A stretch of 64,000 nt of DNA from Takifugu bimaculatus (Eukaryota; Chordata; Actinopteri; Tetraodontiformes; Tetraodontidae), in contig CP034993.1 in NCBI GenBank assembly GCA_004026145.2, positions 3,436,208-3,500,207 on the forward strand. Reading direction: 5' to 3'. Below are positions 14,301 through 24,930 of the stretch, one piece after another (the stretch's first letter is position 1; each line of letters opens with the position of its first letter). Below the pieces are notes generated by a model. That model had not been told where the DNA came from. It was given only the letters and a program-made list of their open reading frames with translations, and made no database searches. The position numbers and the translations under genes are program-made.

Positions 14301-17300
14301 TCTTTTCTCTTGCCACAAGGAGTTGCAGGTAAGTCTGTGGGCCAGAAGGTTTTTAGACACGTTACTCTTTACAGTGCCCTCATCTCATGTTTGTGTGTGT
14401 TAGACTCTGGCTTCTGTTATGGGGAAAACTTTATTAGGTCAATAGCTTGGCATCAATTTCGTCCCTGAATGCTTCGAGCCTTGCCACTCATACACTCATG
14501 AGTGCTGCAAAAATTGTCATGCAGTGATGGAATTTGCCATAGCAATTAGATTGCTCTCAGCAAATTGTGCAGCATTAGCGTCAGTCTTTTTGGGACAGAT
14601 AATATGCATAATTAATTTATTTCCCTTATTTATTGCATTCATTCTTTCTAAAAATCAGCCGTTCCTCTTGTGTCTAACTGCTGTTTTCTTGGTTGTCCTG
14701 CAGGGGGAGAGCATGGACAACTTCAACTGGGGGGTGCGTCGTCGCTCCCTAGAGAGCATGGACAAAGGGGACACGCCGTCTTTGCAGGAGTACCAGTACA
14801 CAGGCAGCACGCCAAGCCTAAACCTCACCAACCACGAGGACACGGATGAATCATCTGAGGAGGAGGTACTGAGCGCTAGCCAGATTCTCACCCGCTCTGG
14901 CCTTGTAAGTCTCACTCTAATCAGGGGCCGTTACAAACCCAACCCACCATGCTCCTTACACAGCCCTCGATGGTGTGTGTGCGTGCGTGCGTGCGTGCAT
15001 GTGTGTGCGGGCATATATTCAGCTGGACTTGCTGCCAGTTTGGACGAGGGCTAAGCGCTTGCTTCTCTGCTGGTGGTAGTTTCCCCTCAGTGCATTCCTT
15101 CTATTTCTAGATTTATGCTGTTGTCCCTTTATCTGTTAATTATTGTTATTATGGTAAGTACAGTGTAGGAAGACATATATGAATAAAAGCGTTTGATTTA
15201 CACAAAACCATTAAAGTCAAGTCATTGACAAATGGTAAAAACAATGCTTTAGCTAATGGGATCATAAAGTCAGAAAAATAGCATTTTCCTTTGTTTTAAT
15301 AAGTGCAGGGCTCCGTAATATTTGTCCTTATTTTGCTTTTTAAGTGCAGCACATTTGATGTCATATATCTAAATGCTTCACACAATAATGGCAACATAAT
15401 TCTTTCTGTCTTCTTCTTTTTTCTGATTTTGGCAAAACTGTTTGTTGTTACGCCACTAAATAAACAAGCAGTGCTAATTGATTAGCATGCAGCATCTACT
15501 GTATGAGTGTGGTTAAAAAGAATGAGTGTGCAAGCAATATTGTTGTTAGTTTTTAACTTATAGCACTTGAAAAGAGCACTAGAATATCAAATATGTGAGA
15601 ATTTTATTTTAGAAATTGTCTTTATCTCACTTGTCATTCAACATTTGTTGAACTATAAAGTAAGTACCGGTACTCATTAAAGTCCAGTTAATATACAGAA
15701 TAATGCTAAATGGTTCTGTTGTCCTGTTGAAAGACTGAATAAAATGTCCAGAAGTATCCTGAGTTAGTAATTAGCTTCTGCACTTATTTAATAAGCATCA
15801 TTAGATATGGTTATATGGAAAGGTTTGCTGTCCTCGACACAGCGTTTCTACTTTAAAGAATCAAATTAGAGCTTTTATCTTGACTGGGAAGTTAAACCAG
15901 TCCTTGTTTCTTTTGCAGCTGAACAGTGACTCTGCTACCGATGACACCGCCTCCAATCATGTGGACTCTCTGCAGGAGTCCTCCAGCAGCGCCCTGACGG
16001 AGGAGGCCACCGTCCTTCCATCTGTGCCATCTCTTCCTCGTCTAGATAGCCCCATTTTGGAGATTGTCCACTCGGACAGCGCCAGCAGCCAGCTACCTGA
16101 GGTGCGATCAATCGGGAGCATCGATAAGCTGTGGTTCTCGGGTGCTTTCTAGCTCGCCTCTTTTCCTGCCTGTCCTTTATCTGCTTCCGCTCAGTGTTGT
16201 GCTTGTCTGCCATGACAACAAATCGGCTCGCTACAGGGAGGTACGATGGGCTTCTATAGCTGTGTAGAAGTGCTTTTAGGTGAAAACAAGTGCTGCTGCT
16301 GCTGCGTGCTCCTCCCACTTCCTCTTATGTTCCTTTCCTCTGGGTGCAGGTGCTGAAACCAGACCTTGTGCTTTTGTTTTAAACTGATTTATGGGGTCAC
16401 TGTATCATAACAAGGCTTGCTGGTTTGTCGGGGCTTGCTTCCTTTTGTGATTTTTGGGGTTGATATCAAAGCTCACCTCAGGTTAGCTGTTCCTGCTCAG
16501 CTCCAATAACACAACTGACCATTCCAACTAAACACTCCATTCATATTTTGAAATGGACCCCAGCTCCAAAATCTTCAGCGGAAGCATGTGTGAGTATAAG
16601 TCCATCATAGGTGGTGTGTTCACTTGCAGTTGACTGTCATGACACCCAAAGGACCCTTTTCTATTTGCAGCCATATTAACAAAACCTCTTGTAATGGACA
16701 GCTTTGCTATTTTCTGCAACTGGTTTGTCATTTATACTAACAACAAGCAAAGCATGCTGTTTGGAGTGTGCACGTACAGTAAGATAAATGGCTCAACCTT
16801 TGACCCTCATTAGTGTTATAAATATTGTTTGTTTATTAAAAAAGCCCTGCCCCTTGTCATCCTCCATGTAAATAATAAATGTAACTTTCTAGGAATTTTG
16901 AGACAGTGGTCTCAATATCAGTCCAAGGACGTGTCCCCCACCACAGCCTCAGCTCTTAGTGTAATGAGCCCCAGATAAAACCATCAATACTCTTACTCAT
17001 TCCCTCCAGGATGGCCATGACCACTTTTAAAAGCTTTCTGTAATATAGCTGCTGCCGCTGTGATGCGCTGGCTGCCTGCCACACAGCTGCATCAGGTTTA
17101 TAAATACATTTTTAAAAAGCAGCTCTTAATTAGGACTCATCTTTGCCCTCCTGGACAAGCTTTACATCCAAAAAGGCTACTTTACATGCAGAGTTTGCTA
17201 ACAATGCTGATTCCTTCTGAGTAACACACGTTAGCTCTTTGAGCTAATTTAATCAAGGATAAATCTATAGCAAGACAGCATCCATGTGGGCTCTGTGGAG

Positions 17301-20300
17301 GATTTATGTTCCTAATGCACTCCATTATTTGTGTGCAGCCTATGTAGAACCGATAATAAATCAGTCCATACCATTATACCGTTCATCAGAGTATATCAAG
17401 CGTACCTGCTGTCCCTCATTTCTGATCGTTTCACAGCAGTTTTGCTGTTTTATCGGCCTTATGGCTTCTTTTAAAATGCTTTTTTAGAGACTTATTAGCA
17501 GCTTTTTTTTTATTGATATTTTTTTCCCTCTCTTCATGAACTTAAGTCTGCGGGGTGACAAAAATAGCACCACTCATAGTTCTCAACATTAGAGAAGTGC
17601 TGACTTAAGAGTTCCCCATATAGCTGAATGTTATATGTATAGGCATGTAGGATGTATAGCAGCCTCAGTTTATCCCATATGAGCTTTGGCAGTAGATCCG
17701 TGTAGAGCAAGTGTCGTTAAGCGCTGCCATTTTCATGACAAACGGGCGCCATCACTACTAAGTGGAACCGTTTTCGTGTCAGGTGTAAATTTGACTGCCA
17801 TATTGCACAAGTGATCCCCCTCTGGATTGTGTCACAGGATGCTGTAAGCATGACAGCAGCAGATGAGCTGAGCAGCAGTGTGAGCGAGGACACGGGGTTC
17901 TGCAGCGCCCCCCCGCTGCCCTCTGATCCACAGGAGCTGTGTGACCTCACCGACTCACAGGAAACTCAGGATGTTCAGGAACCCCAAGACCCTCAGGAAC
18001 CCCTGGAAATCCTAGACATTCAGGAGACCCATGAAACGGAGAGCATGCAGGACCCTCCGGACGACTTGGATCCAGCCCCCCCTCCTCCACTGGCCATAGA
18101 CACTCCACCGGGGTCTCTGTATGAGGAGGAATCCCAGACAGGCTTGCCTCTGTCTCTGTCACTGCCCATGCTGCCAGGGATGAAGGTCGACCCAGACCCA
18201 GACGGCACCTGTGGCTCTTTGTGGGAGGCAAATGTGACCCAGGCCCTGAAGGAGCTGGATGAGCGCTGTGAGGAGGAAGAGGCTGACTTCTCTGATATCT
18301 CCAGGTAACACACGAGATCTGCTTTAGTTGTTGGTTTTTTACATAGACTCTGTCAGTTTCTATCTCCTATTCACTGGGTTGTCTTGTTTGAACTTGGATT
18401 GTATATCAGAATTGTATATACTGCCAGACAAGAATGAAACATTAACACACACACACACACGTTCCACCTGGCAGGGGATGGAGTGAGTGAAGTTTACCAG
18501 TGACATATTTTTGTTTGGTTGATGCTCTATTGTAATTCAATAGGTCAGAAATTGACGATACGAAGACTCCAGTAGTCTGTATGAAGGTACACTGTGTGGT
18601 CTTGTCCATGGGCATGGCTCCAGTGAGGGCGAATTGGCTCCAATCCACATTAAATGTCCCCTCTTCAAGGTGGGCCAATTCTGCCTTGAGGACGATGGCA
18701 AATTCAGGCGTTGAAAATATACAAAGGCAATATTAGGAAGCCCGATCTTAAAATCTTCCGGGGGGTCACTCTAACCAAGGCGTTACACCTAACTTATCCA
18801 CGTGCTCCCCTTCTGCAAGTGTTAAAGTACGTGTACTTCTGGTGATTGTCTGGATGCTAAACAGTTTAGCTGTTTTTTTATGGATCAGGGACTCTCCATC
18901 TAATGGAGTGCTGTTGCTCTGCCTGTTTGGTAAAAATGCAAGCGCGTGTGTGTGTGCGCGCGTGTGTGTGTGTGTGTGTGTGCGCGCACGCGCTCGGGGT
19001 GTTCAGCTCTCTGCAGTCCTGTGTGGGACGGGAGTGCAGTGCGCTAGCGCCGTTAGCAGATGCAGCACAGCCGAGCCGCAGGAAGAGTGAAGGAGAGAGA
19101 AAAAAAAAAAGGGAAGCTGTAGTTTAGTCGAGAATGAGGATAGAATCCGTGTCCCCTGCAGCGCTTGGCACCGCGGGCTTTAGATTCTTGTATTCTGTCT
19201 GCTTCTTCAAGCTGTTTGGTCCGACTGGCCTGTGAGTATCTGGAGCTGGGAGAGAGATTTGCATGATGCTAGAATGCTAATGTCTCGTGTTGTTATACAA
19301 GAACACTGCAGCAAAATAGAGTTGTTATTACAAGTCCGGAGGCAGAGATCCGCTGACGTCAGGTTGTTTATTTACAAATTGCCAGATTGAGCATGCGTTT
19401 GTTTATGTTTGTCCTTTGGCGAAGACTGAGTGGAGTGGAAAGCATGTTAGGCTGTAGCTTATTGGCCCCTCTGTGTGTTTCAGTCAAGATGATGGTGACG
19501 CAGACTGCTTCCCAGAGATCCAGGCCTCTCCGCCCCCTTCGCCCTTCCTCTCTGCTATCCTGGCAGCATTCCAGCCCGTTGCCTATGACAACGAGGAGGA
19601 CGCGTGGCGTTGCCATGTCAACCAAATGCTGTCAGATACCGACGGTTCCTCGGCTGTTTACACCTTCCACGTGTTCTCCAGACTGTTTCAGGTAAATCTT
19701 TGTTGCAGCAACACCGGCTCTGCACTGTCCCATCTGTGTTTGTTCTCTTGTTTTGAGTTTTACATCCTTGTTTATTGCAGAGCATGCAAAGAAAGTTCAG
19801 CTCCATTACACATTCATCCGTTCGCTTTCTGGGGGAAAAGCTCCAGAGGATGGGCAATCAGTTTCTCAGTTCTCTCGAGGTCATGACGTCGTGTTCGCAG
19901 TGTCCCACCGTGCTGCTGGACGCAGAGACGGTGAGACTATCCGACACATGGAGACGAGAATAAAACGCTAGCACTTTTATTTTCCAGCGTATAATAACGT
20001 GGGTGGTGTTTGTCGTGTTGTCGCAGCTGGTCTCTTGTGGGTTGTTGGAGACTCTGAAGTTTAGCGTGCTGGAGTTGCAGGAACATCTCGACACCTACAA
20101 CAGCAAGAGAGAAGCAGCAGAGCATGTAAGTCCCCCCAGGACAGAATCGCCTTGTTCTGGAATGGTGGCATATTATAAGTGATTCTGCATTACAGCCAGC
20201 TGTGACAGAACAAAGTGCATGATGGGAACCCGTCTCTCATCCGAGTCACATACAGTTCAACCGGTCAAGTCTGAATTGATTTCCTTAAAGCCAAGTGTGT

Positions 20301-20832
20301 GTATGAGTCCATATGAGCCACATTTCTGCTGCTCCGTTTACATCAGGAAGGAGTCCCAAAACAATGTAGCATCCATGTCATTGTTTTACAGTGCAGATTT
20401 AGCTGGTACATGCTCAGTCGGACCATTGGTGGCCTTAGACATGCAGTGCACACTCGAGCCTCCAAGCTCAGGGCTCATGATCAACCTTACTGATGTCATA
20501 GTCTTCCTTGGGGTCTTTAGCGCGATGTGGTGGGGATGCAGCCAAGTCATTAAGTCCTTTAAGGTCCGGCTGAACTGTGCTGCTCCAGTGTTACATGTGG
20601 CCGTATTCCCTGTCGAGGGGGATGAAACTACTTCTTGTTATTGTTAAATCACGTAGAAAATCCCTGGCTGCGAGGGGGGAGGGGCTTAAGAGATGAGATT
20701 GCACAGGATTCTGGGGTGCAGGGGCACTAATTGAATGAGACTGCAACAGTCCCTGGAGGCTCACATGCCATCCTGCGCTGTGCTGAGGCCCGTTTTAATT
20801 TGCTAAGTACAACACACTTATATCCAAGCCTT

Positions 20833-20888
<56 letters not shown>

Positions 20889-23369
20889 AGTCGTAGGTGA
20901 TCAACTGAGAAGAAACGCTGCCAGAGCCCCTGCAGGCGCTCTTTTCCCCCTCCATTTTGAATTCTCTTATCTCTCATCCGCTCCTGTTTTCTTATCTCCT
21001 AGTGGCTGGAAAACTGCAGGAGAACCTTTGGCGACAGAGACAGCAGCCAGCGGCCCAACACTCACGCACAGGTAGGCGCAGACTCTCGACCTGCCTCGTC
21101 TCCTGCGCTTCAAGCATGTTTTCACGGAGGTGCTCTGAATCAAAGGGTTGGGATTCCTGAATGGTATATGTTGTATTTGTACCTGGGGAGAGTCTCCACC
21201 CAGCACACGCAGAGGTCCTTTCCCTCCTGTGTCCTTCCTCCTGTGGCCTCTAGCATATCCTCTCTGTCCCTCCTCACAGGGAAGGGAAGGTGATGTCCCA
21301 CTCTTTGCCCCTCAGGTCACTGTGTCCCTGCTGCCATGTTTAAGCTCACTAATTCTTGGTCTTTCTCTCCTCCTGTTTTGTTTTTGTGTGTGTGTGTGTG
21401 TGTGTGTGCGCGTGTGACCTGCTCACCTTCTTGCTTAGCAAATGGAAAATCTAGCAGTAAGTGGTTCTCATATTACAGACTCTCAATAATCATCTGGATG
21501 TAAGAAAACTGTGATCACCTCATGCCTCCACGTCCCCGTCCCAGAACCTGCATCTGCCGCTGCATCTCTCTGTTTTGATTGGTCATATAACTGAGTTTAA
21601 TCGCTGCCTTCCTCCCGTATCTTAATTTCCTCCCATCATGCATTGCTTTCTCTGCGTTCTCCCGTTGCTGCATCCAGCCTGGTCGTCCGTGTCTAAGGTG
21701 CCGCCCGGGGAACCTGCTGCAGATAGAAGACGTGCAGCAGAGATTCTGGATGTCTGAAGATTAGATTGTCACTAGAATGAGATTAAGTTATACTGCATGC
21801 TTTAAAATCCAGCCGCTGTTGTGTTTTGTTTTCTTATTTTGACACGGCTCAACGTTACCTCTTCGCCTCAGCTTGTGCCAAAGGGAGCATCTGATGAGTT
21901 GGAGATGGATCATTTCCCCATTGAGAGCACTAATTCTTCTCATTGTACCGCTCACCTTTGGCCCAGACCAGATGACCTTTTGCTCATCTTAACCTTTTCA
22001 TCCACCCCCACGTCTCTAACACCAGATCCCATGTGTCTAATCACTGTCACCAGCATCAGAGTGAGAGCAGGCCAGAGTGTAACGCAGCCTCGTGACTGTG
22101 TCTGTGTCTCCGCAGGAGCTGGAGTTGTGCCGCAGACTCTATAAGCTGCACTTTCAGCTGCTGCTGCTCTTCCAGGCGTACTGTAAGCTCATCGGCAAGG
22201 TGGACACCATCAAGAGACAGGCACAGGTGAGACGGCAGCCACGTGGCTGTCGACCGGGTTAGAGGAGAACGCCGTTCCCTCGGCGGGAACTCTGATGATG
22301 GAATAATTACCAGCTAATCTTTTATTCAGTAATTCTATATAATAGCCACTTTTGGCCCCAAAACACTCCAAACTCCCAAAAAGACGGAGCCGAATGTTCG
22401 TGGCTACATGGAAGACGTGCAGCTCTAAAGGATTTATGTTAAACGTAGAGAAGCGCTGGTTCCGTCTCTTCTACCAGAGTCAGAAACAGACGAATTGCAT
22501 TATAAAACCAGCCGGAGCTTCTGTTTCCTGCTTTTTTACTGTAGAACAACCCTAACATTCCTGATTTCTGTCTATAGTGAAATGCGGAGGGAGCCGTGCC
22601 GTTTTAATTGTATAATATGAGCTGTCAGGGCCGAATGTGCAGCTGATCTATCACGGCTGCGTCTCGGCAGAGCTTAAATCGGATTAAAATAATGACATTA
22701 TGTCATTTCTCCCCCTATATTGGATACTGCGGTCAGCTGTTCCAGTTATGGTGCAGTCGGCAGGTTTATTGTGCTGACCTTTGGCAACCATTGAGTGGAC
22801 TCAACAGGTTCTGATGCGCCTTTCTCCAACCTAAAGGTGACCAACATGTCTGAAGAACTGACCATCCTGGAGAGCTGCTTGAAGGAGGCGGAAACGGGCC
22901 TCGACTGTCAGGAGGACGTGTGCATGCCAGACGCCGCGCAGACCAACACGGAGACGGCGATCCAGTCGCTGGTCGAAACTCTGAGGGGCAGAGACTTCAG
23001 CTCCGCCATCACTCAGGTCAAAGTGTTCAGGTAAGAAGGTTAAAATCCCGCTAAAGCTCCAGGAATCTTAGGACACCCGGCTCAGGGAACGTCTTTGACG
23101 CTGCGATGTCTTTTTATTTTGTCCTTAGGTCTCTGTGGCCAAACGACATCTTTGGCAGCGAGAAAGACGACGCGGTCCAGACGCTTCTGCACATCTACTT
23201 CCGTCACCAGACCCTGGGTCAGACGGGCTGCGTGGCGGTGGTGGGGCCCAGCAGGGATCTGTCTCAGGCCAGCAGCCGCCTCATGGAGCTCAATCTGCAG
23301 ATCCGCGAGGCTCTCAGTCAGGCGCAGGCAGGCCAGCCTCGGGACACCGTGGTCAGCACCGGACTGTGA
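756..23369 (+). CDS. fryl: fryl, Furry-like scaffold protein (5' part lies outside the window)
   Basis: Furry-family proteins are ~3000-residue HEAT/Armadillo-like scaffolds that bind and activate NDR/LATS-type kinases and shape cell polarity and morphogenesis; human FRYL (AF4p12) has also been linked to Notch-dependent transcription and is an MLL fusion partner. About 50 exons covering ~2750 residues can be joined with consistent phases, from NKDPKMSRVALESLYRLLW to the C-terminal VVSTGL and TGA at 23367-23369. They align throughout with human FRYL as I remember it. The choice of fryl rather than fry rests mainly on the zar1, slc10a4 and slain2 neighbours. The start codon and roughly the first 350 residues lie before position 1. 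Exons are listed in the block entries below. Two exons (8756-8844 and 12950-13151) each carry one base too many for the frame, probably sequence errors. Confidence 0.96.
801..2615 (+). other. fryl intron, 1.8 kb, no gene seen
   Basis: AT-rich intron between the 45-nt cassette exon and the exon at 2616. No coding exon was recognised. A tRNA-type B-box motif is noted separately at 2123-2133. The interval 1-755 is likewise intronic. Confidence 0.7.
2095..2155 (-). repeat. possible decayed tRNA-derived repeat fragment
   Basis: On the minus strand, 2133-2123 reads GGTTCAAATCC, a perfect match to the RNA polymerase III B-box (tRNA T-arm) consensus. No convincing A box or cloverleaf precedes it, so it is not a tRNA gene. 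A remnant of a tRNA-derived SINE is the likeliest reading. Confidence 0.3.
5538..9167 (+). CDS. fryl: fryl exons, block 2 (central helical repeats)
   Basis: Exons: 5538-5662, 5757-5814, 5916-6007, 6114-6286, 6402-6562, 6655-6765, 6941-7095, 7193-7292, 7412-7580, 7933-8201, 8288-8428, 8508-8676, 8756-8844, 9055-9167. Recognisable stretches are DADVISQ-type and LLEYVDLTRQLLEAEN, HSLFMLFSHWAGPFSIMF, WMNNVELVDFKP and RRWLRGEGWGSP, all typical of FRYL. Exon 5916-6007 uses a GTGTGT donor. Exon 8756-8844 starts in the expected frame (SGTTSSSNTMVP) but reaches TGA at 8809-8811, while its end (KDPHLED, joining SYTHLDIY in the next exon) is in the next frame. One extra base between about 8781 and 8811 explains this. 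Confidence 0.95.
9228..12434 (+). CDS. fryl: fryl exons, block 3 (C-terminal conserved helical region)
   Basis: Exons: 9228-9378, 9460-9563, 9700-9882, 9985-10186, 10363-10484, 10584-10771, 10892-10986, 11229-11824, 11947-12215, 12294-12434. Phases are continuous. Landmarks are WSPLVDYLPE, FDHQHPEVYEHCKRLLLHLL, the Ser-rich PMTDSGLSSSSTSSSISLG, ALSCSSRHYAGRSFQIFRAL, RRRSNTLD and ARTRSLSSL (basic/Ser motifs that look like phosphorylation sites), then NILCLLPHLIQHFDSP and SLLQIIYSLLSHIDLSAAP. Exon 11229-11824 (596 nt) is the largest coding exon of the gene in this window. Here the family forms the cell morphogenesis C-terminal region. Confidence 0.95.
12950..18304 (+). CDS. fryl: fryl exons, block 4 (Ser-rich and acidic linker)
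   Basis: Exons: 12950-13151, 13238-13399, 13617-13691, 13857-14033, 14320-14328 (9-nt microexon candidate), 14704-14904, 15919-16101, 17838-18304. Conserved landmarks are TRSTSSTSSGSNSNGLVPVS, FGVFKDFDFLDVELEDAE and MDNFNWGVRRRSLESMDKGD. Exon 12950-13151 has one base too many: the frame before 13001-13010 (LVVSRSS) continues one base out of step as LVVPDDVQRSYST. Removing one C at 13006-13007 restores the known family sequence and a 67-codon exon. Exon 17838-18304 is long, acidic and poorly conserved, with several QE-containing repeats, and ends in the conserved ALKELDERCEEEEADF. Confidence 0.94.
14320..14328 (+). CDS. fryl: fryl 9-nt microexon candidate
   Basis: Nine bases (GAGTTGCAG, Glu-Leu-Gln) sit between a long pyrimidine tract ending in tgccacaag and a consensus GTAAGT donor. 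The flanking exons 13857-14033 and 14704-14904 both end or start in phase 0, so inclusion adds exactly ELQ between LEDAE and GESMDNF. A TGC lies within ten bases of the acceptor, as in SRRM4-dependent neural microexons. Confidence 0.6.
14905..17837 (+). other. two long fryl introns (14905-15918, 16102-17837)
   Basis: Apart from the 183-nt exon at 15919-16101, nothing coding was recognised. A short GTGC/GTGT run lies at about 14973-15006. The rest is AT-rich and looks like unique intron sequence. Confidence 0.6.
18941..18994. repeat. alternating GT/GC tract with Z-DNA potential
   Basis: About 54 bp of almost perfect purine-pyrimidine alternation, mixing GT runs with GCGCGC and GCGCGCACGCGC blocks. 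GC/GT alternation is the classic Z-forming composition. It lies ~140 bp upstream of the candidate internal fryl start at 19134. Confidence 0.8.
19134..19231 (+). CDS. fryl: candidate alternative first coding exon of a short fryl isoform
   Basis: Inside the 1.2-kb intron 18305-19483, an ATG at 19134 opens 32 codons (MRIESVSPAALGTAGFRFLY, then a hydrophobic SVCFFKLFGPTG) and reaches a perfect GTGAGT donor at 19232. An in-frame TAG lies just three codons upstream of the ATG. The exon ends in phase 2, exactly the phase needed to join the exon at 19484, so the product would be ~390 residues: this novel N terminus plus the conserved FRYL C terminus. Upstream sequence (18990-19090) is GC-rich with several CpG sites, as expected for a promoter. 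Splicing and transcription are inferred, not seen. Confidence 0.5.
19484..23369 (+). CDS. fryl: fryl exons, block 5 (C terminus)
   Basis: Exons: 19484-19691, 19781-19930, 20027-20125, 21003-21071, 21439-21456 (18-nt microexon candidate), 22116-22226, 22837-23030, 23129-23369. Landmarks are PFLSAILAAFQPVAYDNEED, VNQMLSDTDGSSAVYTFHVF, LETLKFSVLELQEHLDTYN, ELELCRRLYKLHFQLLLLFQ and SLWPNDIFGSEKDDAVQTLL. TGA is at 23367-23369. This segment lies downstream of the candidate internal first exon at 19134-19231 and would form nearly all of a short isoform. Confidence 0.95.
20839..20886. repeat. (CA)n microsatellite
   Basis: About 24 uninterrupted AC dinucleotides in the fryl intron between exons 20027-20125 and 21003-21071. 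A shorter GT run follows at about 21384-21410 in the next intron. Confidence 0.95.
21439..21456 (+). CDS. fryl: fryl 18-nt microexon candidate
   Basis: Eighteen bases encoding QMENLA lie between the acceptor ttgcttag (with TGC immediately upstream) and a GTAAGT donor. The surrounding exons 21003-21071 and 22116-22226 are both phase 0, so the segment can be included without disturbing the frame, giving THAQ-QMENLA-ELELCRR. The canonical protein as I remember it joins DAQ directly to ELELCRR. Confidence 0.55.
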
Positions 23370-24594
23370 CGCTGCGGTGCTGCCTGGACGCCTGGACAAC
23401 CCCCCCCCCTCCCCCAACACACACCTATAAAGGGCTAAAAGATGCGCGTGAATAACTGTGACTCCCTAATATATACAATTACACGTATGAATGCTTAAAA
23501 CCTAACATCTGTCCCACAATCAGCCAACATGCAAAATTCAGTTGCAATAAGTCGTGCTGGTGTTAGGAGGGAATATGAGGAAATGTTTGTTTTTGGGTTG
23601 GTTTTATTGGGGGTTTTTTTTTTTTGCTTGATCTGACCTGAAGGGCTCATCTCAGCGGAGACAGAATGTTAGATAGTCCAAAGGAGGCGTCATATAGCAA
23701 ACAAAATCTGCATGCTTGAAAGGAAAAAAAGCACTGCAAGAATATTTTTTTTGAGAAATGTATTTTTTATTAGAGCTAACATCCTAGGTTGTAAATGTGA
23801 GGATATTTAACATATAATTGTAACCCTGTGGGAAGCGTTTGCCCTCAGGCTGTGTAAAAAGACAAATATCTGTTTAATAATCCGAGGAACCCTCTTCACA
23901 CAACTCACTCTTTAACCAAATAAGTAGCTGCCTTTAGAAACTCTTGACTGTGTGATATCTCCTGCTATACGCTCAAACGCATATGATAGCGCACGCACAC
24001 ACACACACACGTGCAGACTGGCTACAGCTCTTTATGGCAACATAACTTATTATACTCTGTATATATTTTAGAAAATGTATAGTGTAAAACCAGTATTTTT
24101 CCCCTTGTACTTTTGTGTAATGCACTGTCCATCCACACAGGATGTCTGTATAAAGCTAACGTGATGAGAGAAAACTGAGATGAGGTTTGAGTCATTCGTG
24201 ATCTGCTCCACACACTTCCAAACTTCCCAGAGGCGACTTCGGCGCCGGGTCGTGGTCTCACGGAGGCGGGCCGGGCTCATTCTGGGACATGGCGACGCGG
24301 CCCACGTCTCCTGCTGGACCACGCCCGTCCGAGTCACGTGCATTCCTTCTGTCAGCGTCTTCCCCCCCACCTGGACCGTGTCCACGTCGGTCTCTCCTCC
24401 GGAGCAGAGCAGCTCTGGTTGAAGCTCTGAAACCTCATGGTGGCACATCGCAACAGTGGCTGCACTCATGCCACAGCCGTTATTCCCTCCTGCTTGTCTG
24501 GTACATTCAAATGCTGTCATTTCATGTCCCTGGAAGGTGTTTTACTGTAGAAGTGCATTCTTTTTCTTTCACTCACATACCAGCCTTCTGAATC

Positions 24595-24600
24595 AATAAA
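24595..24600 (+). terminator. fryl: fryl polyadenylation signal (AATAAA)
   Basis: A canonical AATAAA lies 1.2 kb after the fryl stop codon. The interval 23370-24594 has no coding exon and is read as the fryl 3' UTR. It contains a short CA run at about 23992-24010 and A/T-rich stretches. The next gene, zar1, converges from the other side. Confidence 0.7.
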
Positions 24601-24909
24601 AGCCTAATTCAGTACGAGCTCTGGTCCTTATTTACAGCACCGTCCTCCAGTTTAAAGGGTCTCAGGAGACTTGATTTTCTCAAGGGAACAGACATTTGTC
24701 ACCTAAACCACAAGTTAGGCAAAGTGTTTAACACCTATTTGAATGTCTCTGAAGTTTACATTGACGCCTCAGACAGTCTGAGATACAGGAAGCTCATCTC
24801 TGCGGGTGTAGATACCGTCGTCTCTAAATCTGTCAGGCGTTCCTTTCTCACGGCTCAGTTTCCCTTTCGACTGTAAAGGAGACGTCGATGCGGAATGCAA
24901 GGTGGCCAT

Positions 24910-24930
24910 TTTATTTTTGCACCATTTATT
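24910..24930 (-). terminator. zar1: zar1 polyadenylation signals
   Basis: Two AATAAA hexamers on the minus strand (24910-24915 and 24925-24930) lie ~125-145 bp after the zar1 stop codon. The fryl signal at 24595-24600 is only ~310 bp away, so the two converging transcripts end close together. Confidence 0.65.

Noticed and set aside
24068..24520. 150-codon open frame on the minus strand
   Set aside because: It lies wholly in the fryl 3' UTR, has no family similarity and no promoter or splice context.
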